A stretch of 64,000 nt of DNA from Turnera subulata (GCA_028386065.3 JAKUCV010001843.1:1-64000), one strand, 5' to 3'. Positions 41,700 through 54,878 are shown, numbered from the stretch's first letter. Notes: generated by a model not told the origin, from the sequence alone. Made by a program: numbers and translations.

Positions 41700-42779
41700 T
41701 GAACAGCGTTTTAAGTAACCAGCCACTAGCCAGGAACGACTGAGGGTGGTGTGGGAAGAGTAGACAACTGTATTATTTTTTTTTTGGTTATAAAAGACAA
41801 CTGTATTATTCATTATTGGGAATCCATATTTGCAATCTTTACTTAATATTCCCACTCTAATTTTTCGTCATATTAGTCATTTAAAGTAATATGACTGATA
41901 TTTCAACTTTTCATTGTTTAGTTATTTAAAGCAATCTAATGATTTTTCAAATCTTCCCCTTCCTTAAAATCTTTTTTCCTTCCTCTGTCCATTCTTATCT
42001 CTCTTCTCTTATTCTCTCACCCTTCCATCTCATCTCCTTTATAAATATAAAATTCAAAAATTAGAGAACCAATATCAATCTAAGGATAATGCCTAAAAAA
42101 CAAATCCATAGTCATTAGATAAAAATAAAAAAATATAGGAAAAGTTTTTTAAAACACAAAATTAATGTTTAAATTTAAAAAATTTCTAGAAAATGTTTTT
42201 AAAAATTAACACATTCCCTATACTCCTTTTTTAATATTTTAATATTATGTATATTTCACCGGAGAAAAAATATGTCAAAAAGTAACATAGAAGAAAAAAA
42301 AAATGGTACCGAGAAAAGAAGGTTCGAAAGATCATCTATCATGGGAAATAACAACACAAATAAAAAGAAAGAGTGTAAATATGGATTCCCTTAATTATTA
42401 CCATTAGCAAAATTAAATGTTCAATTACTACATCCGTAGTCCTTCCTATTCATTTCCGATAAGGACCAAGAACTATTTTGCAGCGGCCCATTTGTAAAAT
42501 CCAATACTGTCTGAAATCTCTCTATTGGGCCCATAGATAACTTCTTAAAATTTGGTCTGCACACTGGTGCGAAAATTTGTTCCGTTTTTAGTTAATGAAT
42601 GAAATTTTGGACTGTAAAAAGAAACAAGGAAAGAAATATTTTATACAGGGTAACTAACCATAATAGACAGATCGAGCAACTAGTGAAATTTATTGGCAGT
42701 AACCGCAATTGAGCCCTCAATTAGTGGAATTCTTGAAAGCCTCAGAGGGAATGGGGATGGCTTAAGGAGTGTCTTCTAT
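41700..42779. other. Intergenic, AT-rich, nothing recognised
   Basis: Upstream region of the transporter gene. No gene or complete element seen. Confidence 0.4.
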
Positions 42780-42951
42780 CTTTTTTTTGGTTGGTTTCTT
42801 ACTATTCGGAGTTTTGTCCCGATTAATCTAAATTCTACTCGGATTGTGCACCTGGTTATGATGGACAGGTTTCCTAATGGAAATTTTCTGTATATATGAG
42901 GATTCGAACCTGAGTCTTCACTTAAACGGAACCAAATCGCTTACCACTCAA
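42780..42951 (-). mobile_element. tRNA-derived SINE, second copy
   Basis: Read on minus, it shares its plan with the SINE at 11317: GAGTGGTAAGCG (A-box region), GGTTCGAATCC (B box), a body with GAATTTAGATTAAT, and a tail ending AAGAAACCAACCAAAAAAAA. The 5' (right) end is cut by the neighbouring MITE-like element, so no target duplication is visible. Confidence 0.7.
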
Positions 42952-43158
42952 CAGGGGCGGATCCAAGGATCCAAATTTATATTATTATGGTAATAATATT
43001 TCACAAATCAGCATATAATTTAGTGGCAATTGAGGTATTATGCTTGCTTGAGTTCATGGGTTTGAGTATGTGATTTGTTATTTTGCACTTCTTTTTTAAA
43101 AGATTTTCTTACATAATATGCTTTGGCCCCCTAAAATTAATTTTTGGATCCGCCAGAG
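42952..43158. mobile_element. hAT-like MITE next to the SINE
   Basis: A 207-bp segment with ends CAGGGGCGGATCCA (42952) and TGGATCCGCCAGAG (43145-43158), inverted repeats that agree at most positions. CAGGGGCGGA-type ends are common in plant hAT-derived MITEs. No clear 8-bp target duplication was found, so the call is moderate. Confidence 0.45.
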
Positions 43159-45780
43159 CAATCCACATTGGTGAGCTCTTCTATTACTTGACTATATATA
43201 TTAAAAAATCCCCTCCACCAAGACAGTTGGAACCCAAGACAACTTTCTATGACGATTTTGCTTTCTTAAATATCATACATTCTCATCTCTCGGTAGGACA
43301 GTCACATTCTGTCATAAAACATCCCACTTACTCACCAATATCTCTTTCCTTCAAGTCCCTTTGACGGTTTATGAGGCAGTCCAACGATGTCATGGGCTAG
43401 TTATTTCGCATTTGCTTTTGAAACTGACTCCCTTCATGTGGAGAAAGGGTAACTCAACAAGTGTAGATTTTTCTAATACCGGAATGCTGCTATCGGATAT
43501 TATGATGTTGGCCACGTCCTTTGTTTCTTTGGAGTTTAGGTTTGGACCTAGAACATGTAATAGGGTGGGCGAATGAACTTGCCCATATGGCCAAAATTGT
43601 GTAATGTTTGTGACTACCTGTCATCTATCCCCCCAAATGTGAATCTGGAATTTGTTAGGGGAGGGTTGTGCCTCATTTAATCTTTAATGAAGATTATGGC
43701 TACTTGCAAACTTTATAGAAAAAAAAAATGAACAGCCCCCGTCGAAATAAAAATAAACCCATCAAACTCTATGACACGAACTTTATCATGGGTCTTGTAT
43801 TTTGTATATTAGTTGATCTTGATGCTGAAAATGGTCCTTCCAAGATTTATTTTTAAATGAAGTGATACGTTGGGAGCCTCTACTTCGCAAGCCCATTTTT
43901 GAATGACAAATTTTTAAGAATAAAGTCTTGTTTATTTAAGACCTCAAAGTTGGAATTTGCCTGTGTTGGTGTTTGGTCTTATTTAGTCTATTCGACTAAA
44001 TTTTGGTTTAAAAATGTTTTAGCTTATGGCACTGAAAAATTTGCCGGGTCAGCATTTTTTAACAGATTTTGATTCGATATACCAAAATAGGCCAAACAAG
44101 AACATAATGATGAAAATAAGTCCGACATCAAACATAAAAATGATTTTCACCTTTAAGATCTAATATAATAATGGAAAAAAGGGTTTAATCCCAATTTTTT
44201 GTGAGACCAACTTTCTTCTCCTCAACGTCTACGAATTGCTTGAAATAAATATCTGAAGAGAAGAGAAGTATTGTCAAATTAAAAAAGTTTTGTCAAGTTG
44301 TAAAAATAAATGAATAAATGTTACTTATACATAAATGAGCAATATTTTACAAAATTTTGGCTGAAGTTTACTTTGCTATTGCTGATTTCATCTGAGAACT
44401 GCGCTAGAAAAATTTAGGTAAGTTTAATTTGTTTGAAAATATCAAATCCACTGCCGACTACAAATTGCAGTTACTTAAACAAGGCTAATCAAATGAGCCC
44501 TTTTTTCCTCCTCTGTTCCTAAATAACCAAGAGGCTAATGCAATTCTTTTTCTTATTATCTATATGGTTTCAAAGATGTGGTTCATTAGGTCTTTTTAAA
44601 CTGTTGCGTTAGCATATCTTTGTTTAATGATATTTTCCTATTAGATGCGACTTGAACTTTTTTTGGGTCGAGAGTTTCGACTTGAACTTGAAACCATCTT
44701 TACAACCTCTTGACATCAAATTCATTTGTAAAATGATCTTAATTAATTAGTAAATTACGATTTAAAATTGTTATGGAATTAATTCTCATATTTGGTATAC
44801 TTTAAAGAAATAGGAACAGAATTCATTTGGAGGATTTGATATCAATAAAAATTTTGGATTGAATTATTGAAATTAACATACTTACCTTTAATTTACAACT
44901 ATTTATAGAAATAGGCAGTAAAGGTTAATGTTTTAGTCGGTGAATTTCAGGAAAAATCTATATTACTCAAACACATAACATTCGTACAAAACTTTCCTTA
45001 ATACGGCACTGAATCTTAAATATAATATCATAAGTAATATACTCATTCTAAAATAATGTTCATAACTAGTACTACTACTTTTTTCCCTTGGAGAGTTACC
45101 ATGATAAACTTCTCGTTCATCGTGTTGTTAGCACGATCCTAAATTTTTGTCTAGCTAGATTTTTCAACTAGACAGCCGCTAAACCACTTCTCGGTGTAAA
45201 AACTTGACAAATCCATTGATAGATCTGGAAAAAGTCCCCCCCCCCCCCAAAAAAAAAACCAAGGGCTGCTCTAACGCAATATTGCTATATTTAAATCGTA
45301 TAATCAAGCTACCTACTTTGTATAGCTCAATGAATTGTATAACATTCTTGGGACAGATTTCTTGTTTCAGGGTCAATACCTTACACTTACAGCTACCTCA
45401 ATGGTAGTACTCCTAATTAATCGATAGATATTTTCGAGATAAAAAAAATGCATTAGTTAGAAAGAAATATAAAACAAACAAAAGGAGAGGTGCTTGGCTT
45501 AACGCGGTCTGCCTTGTCTGTTGGGTTCTGTTTGCAGAGAAGTCTCATTTTCAAAGTCCCTACTCTGCTACTCCCCTATCATGGATATGCGTCGTGTCCT
45601 GTATATGCGTCCTTTGCTTTCGGGTTCAGTTTCAAGATTTTGAACACACACAAAAATGTTTATCGCATTTCTTGATTTGACTCCCTAACCAACCAAGACA
45701 GAGAAAGAAACCTCAACCTCAACCCCAGCCACCCCCTCTCTGTTCTTTCTCACAACAACAAAAACACATACACAACACAC
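43159..45780. other. Intergenic, nothing recognised
   Basis: AT-rich, with short open stretches that lack motifs. A C9-A9-type run lies at about 45236-45260. The right end (45480-45780) is pyrimidine-rich and probably promoter of the next gene. Confidence 0.4.
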
Positions 45781-45789
45781 AGTGCACTA

Positions 45790-46763
45790 ACTAAATAGAG
45801 AAACAACAAGCACCTTCAAATCTCCACACAGGCTTCTGTTTTACTTCTTCAAGTCAAGGTAAGGCTTACCCGCTTTAGTAATATGCACATTGTATTGCAA
45901 GCTCTGGTCTTTACCGCGTTTGTAAACAGTTTATTGCCAAGCTTCTGTCTTGATCTGAACTTCATTATTTTGTTTGTTTGACTGGTCTAATTTGGATCTG
46001 ATTCTCTAACTGTGATTTACCATTCTTGTTGTTTATGATTTTTTTTGATGAAATGTATTGTTTTGTCGTTTGCTGATGTTGTCTTAGATTCTCTGGTGTG
46101 ATGTTAATTGTTTAAGTACCCTTTCTATTTGTTTTATACTTCGCTTTGATTGCAACTGAATCCGTTTCGCTTCCTGGGTTGAAATCATTCACTCTTGCCA
46201 TGGCTGCAAATTTGTTCAATACAATTTTTTTCAAATGAGTTGAACTGTTCTCATTTACTTTACCTTTTGACTCTCTGTACATGCAGACAAAAGGAGATGT
46301 TGTTGTTTATTGCCCGTTCATTTGTTAGGAGTAATCATCTGGGGAATAAGATATTTCTAAGTTTAACTTTTTTTTTTATTTTTTTAAAGTAACTGGGGTG
46401 CATGAATCCGGTGGACCCAGAATACCCGAAATATTATTACTTTTGTATGCTGTGAGAGCTAATCACGTCCTCTCTGCAATTCTTTTAAAAACATTTTATC
46501 AACAAATAGAAGGGCACCAATTTTTGTTCTGTTTAATATAGAGAAATTTGAAGTTGGCAGTTGGTACATTGCATGTTTTTTCAAATATTAGATTCTTTTT
46601 CCTTGAGTTCATGCCTTTTGTTTTGAGTTTACTCTTCAATTGTGCACATCTTGTTTGTGATTACTAAAGCCTGATCTTTTACTTGCTGTTCTAATTCTGT
46701 AAGGTTTCATCATTGTCTGGGAACTGTTACTGCTCAGATCAAAGACCAGAGTTTCTCATAAGC
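45790..46763 (+). other. 5' UTR exon and intron of the NT-C2/DIL-like gene
   Basis: A likely leader exon (CT/CA-rich, to about 45859) ends in CAAGTCAAG/GTAAGG, a strong donor. The intron ends near 46703 (TTCTGTAAG/GTTTC). The start codon follows 60 bases later. Inferred from splice-site quality only. Confidence 0.5.
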
Positions 46764-49700
46764 ATGGTTCTTGGGTTGAGATCAAAGACCCGAAAAGGCA
46801 CTTCAGTGCAAGTTGATTACCTCGTTCAGGTACAAGAAATCAAGCCTTGGCCCCCATCACAGTCTCTGAAATCTGCCAAGTCCTTGTTACTTCAGTGGGA
46901 AAATGGCGATCAGAGTTCTGGGTTCTTCACTTCAAATTTTGGAGATGGAAAAGTTGAGTTCACCGACTCATTCAGGCTTTCAGTTACTTTATACAGAGAA
47001 TCATCCAGAAAAAGTAATTCCCGTGATAGCTTCCAGAAGAATTACTTAGAGTTCAACTTGTATGAACCCCGAAAGGACAACGCAATGAAAGGTCAACTCC
47101 TGGGATCAGCAGTTATAAATCTCGCAGATTATGGACTCATTGATGATGCCATTACCGTAAGTACTCCAATTCACTTGAAGAAGAGCTCTAAGAGCACGAT
47201 GCAACCTATTCTTTATGTGAATATATTGCCATTTGATCGAGATCACAATGGTTTGTCAAAACAAGCATCACTGGACAAGGATGGAAGTGAAACAGTTTCA
47301 GAAGTGACAAATGAAGGGAATGAGGAGGAATGTGAGATAGCCTCGTTTACTGATGATGATGTTGATGATAATCTTTCATCGCATTCATCACTGACTGCCT
47401 CATCTTCAGTTTTGGAATCTAATAAAGGTTCGCCAGGTCACCATGACAAGGTACTCCCAGGCCCTTTACTCTCTGATTCAAATATGGATGAATTACTTTA
47501 TCACATAGTATGTTATGGTGAAATCACAAACATTTTGGGATCTTCTGCCTTGCGGCAAAAGAAATGGACTTAAATTGGAGTACCAGTTGAAGCACTTTGG
47601 GTCACTATAATGTGTATGTATCAATGAATCATATCAAACTGTCAAACTTCAATGTGCAACTGTTCTTCTTTCTGATTCTATTGATACATCCTGGATTCAA
47701 ATGTGCCATCCTATTTCACTGTTCTGTACGATATTGTAGCTTTCAATTACTTTTTGGTAAGTCTGTACAATATTATAGCTTTCAATTACTTTTTGGCAAG
47801 TCTGTACAATATTATAGCTTTCAATTACTTTTTGGCAAAGAGACATTGATATTTGACTGGACGGATAGTTATTTCTTTTATGATTGTTATTGCAAATTGC
47901 CTTGAATTGCAGACTGAGTCAGGATCGGAGAAAAATGGCTTCAAAAGTGTTAATCCAGAGCCTACAGTACCTGCTGGCATGCCACCTTCAAACCCAAAGG
48001 TGACCTCAGAAGGTCAAGTTCTCAATCATCTTAAAAGACTTTCGTCTTCTCCATTGTTGGCTGAAAATTGTCTTCTAATCTGCAGAATCTTGTAAATGAT
48101 AGTGCCACCAAAGTGGAGTACCCGGACAATTATATTCAAATGAGTGAGAAGTCAAACCATGCAAGCACTGAGGAGTCTCAAACTAAAAGGGAGGATGATA
48201 GAGGATCTTGGAGACATGACACTAAAAGACCAGAGGTTGCTACAGCTAGTAATATACCCTTTAGTCTAATGAAGGAGAAAGCAGAAAAGGAAGCACATGA
48301 CAATGGAGAGGACTCGGAGTTTTCGTCCACAAAGAAACATGCTTCAGAGGAAAAATTTGTTAGTAAAGTACCTCAAATTCAAGATGCTATGAGAAAGCCA
48401 ACAAGTTTAAGGAGCAACACCCTGGCATCGAATAGAACAGCAGCTGGAGTGCCAGGCAGCACCCGCAGGGATAAATTAATGCATCTGAAGTCTGTTCAGT
48501 TACAGTTTAACTCAACCGAGAGTGATAAGTCCGTCAGCAGCAGCCAATTTGTTAACAAGGAAAATTACAGTAAAATTGCTAAGCAGGATGCACCGAGTGA
48601 AGGAGTAGAATCATCAAAAAAGGCCAACATAGCCAATTTGAACTCAAAAGTCAACGTCTTGAAGGAAGAGTCCACAAAAACTGTTACAGCTGCAAAGGCT
48701 GGCCCCGCTTCCCTTGCTTCTGAGCCTGGAAAGACCACAAACGAGGCCTTACTCATGGAGAAAGGAAAGGAAATAGATCTACCTGAATCTTTTCAGAAAG
48801 GTGGTGCAGGTAATGAGCTAAGCGGAAAGAAAGAAACAGCAAAGACCTTTTCTGGCAAGAATGCTGAATTAGAGTCCAAAGTTGAGATGCTTGAGGAAGA
48901 GTTGATGGAAGCTGCTGCTGTTGAGGTTGGCCTTTACTCGGTTGTTGCTGAGCATGGAAGTTCTGCAAACAAGGTCCTAGCTCCGGCCAGGCGCCTTTCA
49001 AGGTTTTATCTTCATGCTTCCAAATCAGGGTCCCTGGCGAAGAGAGCAAGTGCAGCAAGAGCTATAATTTCTGGATTGGTTTTGGTTTCTAAGGCATGTG
49101 GAAATGATGTACCCAGGTATACTACTCTGCGAACCAAGTCTGGTTTTAAGCAGATTTTAGAGGAAATCTTTCCATTAAGCTTATATAGAAAAATAATGGG
49201 AGTATCGATAACCAAAAATGGCATTTTCTGATAAAATTGTTTCAATGTAGGCTATTGTTGATTATCTTCTTTGTGCTAGATAAATTAGAAGTTTGAAGGA
49301 TCTGATCAGATTGCTTTTATCAAATCATTTGCTTTTCTTTTAGCATCATTTTAAAATTTCTGCTTTTTATCATCAGATTAAGTTTCTGGTTGTCAAATTC
49401 AATTGTGCTGAGGGCAATTGTAAGCCAGGGTGTTGAAAAGTTGCAAATAGCTGCCAAACCATCTGCAAATGATAAAGGTGGTCATGGGGAACACTCAGTC
49501 TCTCCTCATGAGAATGGGGATGTTAATAATATAGGAAGTTTGGATGAGTGGGAGGAGCCTCAAACATATATCATGGCCTTGGAGAAGGTGGAAGCTTGGA
49601 TTTTCTCCCGTATTGTTGAGTCTGTTTGGTGGCAGGTTGAGATTTCACTTAGTCTTAGAGTTTTCATATCATTACTTTTAAAGTGTTCCACTCAAACTGG

Positions 49701-52049
49701 ATTCCTGTCTTTGGTTTCCATTGTGCATTTCAGACTCTGACACCACATATGCAATCGACCGCTGTGAAGACCTCAGTCTCAAACAAGGCTAGGAAAAATG
49801 GATTAGCTGATCAAGTACAGGGTAATTTTGCCATTGACCTGTGGAAGAAGGCTTTCAAGGACTCATGTGAGAGACTTTGTCCTATTCGAGCTGGGGGCCA
49901 TGAATGTGGCTGCTTGACTATGTTGGCTAGACTGGTATGTTTATATTGCATAAATTGGCAATCTATTAACATTAGTCATCTAGAATTGCTTGCTTCTAGA
50001 GAAAAATTGCTTATTTATGTCAAGTATTGTCAAAAAGTCAGCATACTAATATATTTCCCACCGAAAAACTGTGCCATTCTAATATTCAAGACATGGTTTC
50101 TGATGCTGAACTCCAGTTGCAGTGATTGCATTGAAGCAGCATTTACCTCCCGTCCCTATTTCATCCTTAATTCTCTGTGACTTTTGTATCTCATGTGGCT
50201 CATTTTTTCCTTTTGATGCGGTTTGAAGTTTCCGGTAGACATTTTTGACATGTTTGCTGTGCATTCTAGGTAATGGAGCAGCTGGTGAATAGACTGGATG
50301 TGGCCATGTTCAATGCTATTCTTCGTGAATCAGATGAAGAGATGCCAACTGATCCTGTTTCTGACCCTATAAGTGATCCTAAAGTTCTCCCAATACCATC
50401 TGGAAAGTGTAGCTTTGGGGCTGGTGCACAACTGAAAAATGCTGTGAGTCTCAATGCATGATGAATTCACTAAAACTGGTTTTTCGTAATGATCATCTGC
50501 CACATGCTAGCAACTAGTTGTTACAGAGTAACTTCTCTGCCTTGATGAACCACTGATATTTAGTCAAATGAATCCAATACGTGAATATTGATTTATCAAT
50601 ACCTATGAATATTGATATAGTTCCATGGATAACCTTTTGTGATTAAGTGTTAAGGCAAATGGGACTTCCCACAGCCCATATTCAGGTTAACTCGTCAACA
50701 TTATTCTGAAAATGCATTTGGTGACGTAGAATAATGTTCTGAAGTAGGTATCCAAAAGTTCTGAAGTAGGTATCCAAAACATGTGATACGCCCATTTGCA
50801 CATCTTTGTCAAGATATGCTCCTGATGTAGATAAGTTGTATATTTGTGGAATGCATGAAGCTTCTTATGTTTTGGTGCTTGATAGCTTTTGAGTATTTAG
50901 GCAGGAATGGATCTACACCCAACTTTATCTACCTTCAGATATAGGAAATTGGAAAATAACAGTCAGTAGATGTTGTTTAATTTCCCCCCTGTACTAAAAT
51001 ATGCATGATAATGACAAATGATAGGTTAACTGTAGTGACAAAAGAATGGATGGAAGTTACCAAAGATTCGGCTCATTCATTTGTGATGATTAAAGGGTCT
51101 TGCATTTCTGTCGTTTATTAACCAGGTTGGAAGCTGGTCACGGTGGCTTACAGATTTATTTGGCATTGATGAACATGATTGTTTTGAAGATAAGGATGAA
51201 TCTGACAGCAAGAGGCTTGAAAGTGAGGCATCCTTCAAGATCTTTCCTCTCCTGAACGCGTTGAGTGATCTTATGATGCTTCCTTTCGAAATGCTAGCTG
51301 ATAGATCTACAAGAAAAGAAGTAAATTCCTTATTTTTTTCACAAAATGTCGTATAAGCATATGTTTCCTCCTACTTCCTATTCGATATTGCCTTTATGGT
51401 TGTGATAGTGATATGTTGTATTTCCACTGTTTAATTTCTTTTTTATTGCCTGAAGGTTTGCCCCACATTTGGTCCACCGTTGATCAAGAGGGTCCTTTAC
51501 AATTTTGTCCCAGACGAATTCAATCCAGATCCAGTCCCTGAAGCAATATTTGAGGATTTAGATTCTGAGGTTAGTCCATCTTTAAAAAAAGGATTTGGAA
51601 TATTTACCTATCTTTATTCTCTAATTACAGTTTACCAAGGAACATATCTAGTTTCCTGGCTGATTTGTACACATACACTAAATAAGAAATTCTCTGTCTA
51701 ATTTCTTGGTTCTGTCTAGGATCTCCCTGAGGCTGGGGAGGAGACCATCACAAGCTTTCCCTGCACTGCAGCTCCAACCATCTATTCACCACCGCCTGCA
51801 GCTTCACTAGCTGCCATTATAGGAGAAGCAGGAACACAGACATTGCAGAGGAGTGCATCAACAGCTCTTAGAAAGTCATACACCAGCGATGACGAGCTTG
51901 ATGAGTTGGATTCACCCCTTGCTTCCATCATTGACAACTCCAGAGCCTTTACTGCTTCCCCACCAATACATTGGACGCAGAAAGGCAAGGCGGGTCGAAA
52001 AGTTGTCAGATATCAACTCCTCCGGGAAGTATGGAAGGATGGTGAATAG
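46764..52049 (+). CDS. NT-C2 (EEIG1/EHBP1-type) domain protein with DIL-like C-terminus
   Basis: Nine coding exons: join(46764..47450, 47913..47999, 48086..49116, 49377..49635, 49734..49934, 50270..50443, 51126..51320, 51456..51569, 51720..52049), 1025 aa, frame kept at every GT-AG junction. Residues about 1-150 form an NT-C2 domain (VQVDYLVQVQEIKPWPPSQ near the start), a lipid-binding C2-like module. Residues 190-600 are acidic, Ser/Lys-rich and probably disordered, with a coiled-coil near 555-580 (ELESKVEMLEEELMEAAAVE). From 602 (RLSFWLSNSIVLR) the C-terminus resembles the DIL (myosin V cargo-binding) region. A Ser-rich tail ends the protein. Such plant proteins are thought to link membranes to cytoskeleton or organelle movement; that role is inference. 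The intron between exons 2 and 3 is only 86 bp. Confidence 0.9.
47722..47841. repeat. 39-bp minisatellite, three units
   Basis: Three consecutive units with the core GCTTTCAATTACTTTTTGG at 39-bp spacing, in the first coding-region intron of the NT-C2 gene. Units 2 and 3 are nearly identical and unit 1 differs by a few bases. Confidence 0.9.
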
Positions 52050-52501
52050 TTTGGTTTGATTTTTGCCTGTCACATTTTTTATAATGTCATGCATGTATAT
52101 TATATATACACTTGTCTCAGCCAAATTTTCTTTTCTTTTTCTCTTCTTAGAGTTGGTATAGATCGGTTCTTACAGTTTGCTGTGGGCTGTATAATTTTGG
52201 CCATCCTGTGTATACTTCTGAGATGAGATGAAGAATGATAGTTAACTTATTTTGAGGAAATAAACAGAGAGAATATCTTATTATCTCGTACTAGTCTAAA
52301 AATGCAAGTACATGTCCTGTCAGAAGTGAAAGGTGGATTTCTATCTCCGGGATTGGAGAATCTGGAACACCTTCACTGGATCAAACTGCACATTCTAACT
52401 TCACAGAATGCTGTCTTGACCTCTAATCGAACTAGTGACTATGTAACAGACATCTTGTTCTTCTGACCTCTGATCGAACTAGTGATGATGTAATTGCCAC
52501 A

Positions 52502-53830
52502 TCATATGAAAGCGTGCAAAGCACTGGAAGTACTGAAATTAAAGTTGGCGCAATTGGTTCCTCTAGACAATAGAGTAGAGCTGAATCCAAGCCTTGAAGA
52601 TGCAAGATCGAACTGTAGAAGATAATTCACCAACTGATGCCCTCCAATGACAACTGAAGTTCTAGGATTTGCGCCTCCATCCACGATTCCAAGACACATC
52701 ACGTCTCTCTTGACTTTCACCATTGAGTTTGCACCAAAGATTGCCCAGGAATTTCCGTCTTCCAGCAAAAGATCAATTCGAGGCACACCAGGGCCAAGCC
52801 TTGTGCTTATAATCTTGTTGGAGTCGAAGCATAAATCTAATGGTGCCACTGACGATACCCTAGGAACACCAGATAGCTCCTTGGCAAAAGCTTTGATGAC
52901 AGCATTGTAGGTTGATGTTTCCATTACTGTGTAAGGATGAACAGTAGTGATCTTTGTTCCGCCATAGCCTTCTTTGTTAATGGCCAGCAATGAGGTGTTC
53001 AATGGAACCATTTTTCCATTGATTTTGATTCCTTCAACTCCAATGAAGTAATCAGAAGAAGGGTCACCTTGGAAATAAGCCGTGGCTGTACTGACCGGGT
53101 TGAGGATTAATGGGGTATAACTAAGTAACTTTGAGACGTCAATACCTGGAAGCAAAACGTAAGGTCCATCCCCAAAGAAAACAACACCTTCATTAACACC
53201 CAAGCATAGGGCAAACTTGTTGGGAAAACTGAAAGCAGCAGAGAATTGGGAGGGGAGTGAAATCTTGGTCCTTCCAAGCCCAGCCATACCCTTAACGCCA
53301 TTGGCAAGCCCTTGGAGGAGAAATGTCGACCCACAAGAGAAAAGCAGGTTTGGGACCGAAACAACTCTGCCTGGATTAAACCCATCAGTGGATTGAATGG
53401 ACACAACATCCTGGCCAAGATCACCGCTAGTGGCAGTGCCTGTTACTGTGTTATCTGGGAATAGACCACAAGTGTTGTTGTTGTTATTACACCCTGGCTT
53501 TGGGCTGGAAATGCTGGATTCAGTAGTAGTGCAACTCTTTGACCCTGCAAGCTCGCATTGTGCAGAGTTGCAAGGAGCTGGTCTGTAAGAGGATGATTGG
53601 TAGCCTTGTTGGCAGTCAACCCATAGGTACTGGCCACCAAGGTCAAGGGTCAACTTCACCGGAACTAGAGGTGTCCTTTGATGGATTTGTGTTACGAACT
53701 GTTTAGCTGATGAATCTTTTGTGACGGGAAGGACTAATGCCTTGGGGCTGAATGAGGTTTTGGCTGTACAAGGGATGCTGAAGAACATAAGAAAAGAACA
53801 AAAGAGAAGGAAACTATGGGGGAGAGCCAT
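52502..53830 (-). CDS. Basic 7S globulin / TAXI-type aspartic protease-like protein
   Basis: Intronless, 442 aa, starting at MALPHSF (53830). A more upstream in-frame ATG (53869) would put a hydrophilic extension before the signal peptide and is disfavoured. Residues 1 to about 23 are a signal peptide, so the protein is secreted or apoplastic. It has the pepsin fold layout (TAXI-N then TAXI-C) with many paired cysteines. The first active-site motif reads DLGG (D63-G66) where active enzymes have D[ST]G, and the second lobe has TTVHPYTVMETSTY where the DSG motif should be. Loss of the second catalytic aspartate is typical of basic 7S globulin, EDGP and TAXI xylanase-inhibitor proteins, which bind cell-wall-degrading enzymes or peptides and do not cut proteins. 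A protease-inhibitor-like or xyloglucanase-inhibitor role is therefore likely, but the ligand is unknown. Confidence 0.93.
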   Translation of the reverse strand: MALPHSFLLFCSFLMFFSIPCTAKTSFSPKALVLPVTKDSSAKQFVTQIHQRTPLVPVKLTLDLGGQYLWVDCQQGYQSSSYRPAPCNSAQCELAGSKSCTTTESSISSPKPGCNNNNNTCGLFPDNTVTGTATSGDLGQDVVSIQSTDGFNPGRVVSVPNLLFSCGSTFLLQGLANGVKGMAGLGRTKISLPSQFSAAFSFPNKFALCLGVNEGVVFFGDGPYVLLPGIDVSKLLSYTPLILNPVSTATAYFQGDPSSDYFIGVEGIKINGKMVPLNTSLLAINKEGYGGTKITTVHPYTVMETSTYNAVIKAFAKELSGVPRVSSVAPLDLCFDSNKIISTRLGPGVPRIDLLLEDGNSWAIFGANSMVKVKRDVMCLGIVDGGANPRTSVVIGGHQLVNYLLQFDLASSRLGFSSTLLSRGTNCANFNFSTSSALHAFI

Positions 53831-54764
53831 GGTTGGTACTAGAGAGCAATCCACACAAATAATAGTCAAAAAAGGTTGAACAATATTACAAATGGAGGAG
53901 AATGTGGTCCTGATTCATAATATTTTTACTCAGGGAAATCTAGATCGAATCAGGAGGCCCTTTGACTTAAGCTTAGGCATGCATAAGTCTGGTGCTGGAA
54001 CAGGAACTCATCTTGAAGGGAGAGGTGTTATTTTGTATTATTGTTATTATTATTGAATAGCCAGTTCCTGACTGACTGCTGGCAACCACATCTTGTTGGT
54101 TGTATGACTTGTATCCATGTTTAAGAAAAAAAAGAAAGGGTAGGCCTAGGAATATAGAAATAAAATACAGTATCTTCATCGCTCCCAATTTTACTTTTTT
54201 CAATGTCTTCGTCGATGACATGACATCTGCCATATCTACTCATTTGTTTTCAGCGATATCATGTTTGCGACAAAAAAAAAAATTATTTTAATTATTTGTA
54301 CAAATAGGTGTTTAGATGACAAATACTTTAACTTAAAATATCTACGGTATCGTTTCAAATTTTCATCATGAGACGAAAAACGTTTTACACAATAAAAAAT
54401 TTCTTTTTAAAAAGTAGATTGGAAGAAAAATTTTATAAAAATAAAAAAAATATTTCTCTATATATCAATTCTTTGGTGGGGCGGCTACCATTCGCATCAC
54501 CAAATTAGAATTTTCAATATTGGCACCATTTTCCTCCAGCGTCAGAAACAACGGTGCAGTAGCAAGAGTCTCCGTAGCTCAATGGCATCTCACCTCAGAG
54601 GTTTGGAGCAATTTTAGGTTTGTAATAAAATAATTTCCTTCCATATAGTGAGGTAAGAATGAAAGGCACACGGTGAAGAATAAATAGGCTTAACTAGGAA
54701 GTTGTAGCTAAAAAATTAAAATAAGCTTGAAAATGTGGAAGCTGGTCTCAAACCATGGTTGATT
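53831..54764. other. Intergenic / promoter region, nothing recognised
   Basis: Promoter side of the TAXI-type gene, AT-rich. A tRNA-like fragment with TAGCTCAATGGCATC near 54575 may be a SINE remnant but lacks a B box. Confidence 0.4.
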
Positions 54765-54878
54765 GGGTGTAGAAACTTTTTTTTTGAACAACGCCTAGTA
54801 TTTCATTTACTCTCTTCCACGGTTAACAACAGAAACAAAACCACTTGGTAACTGACATAGGGGACCAGTACTCAAGTG

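Noticed and set aside
54560..54620. tRNA-like sequence with TAGCTCAATGGCATC
   Set aside because: Only an A-box-like part is present; no B box, acceptor stem or cloverleaf could be drawn.
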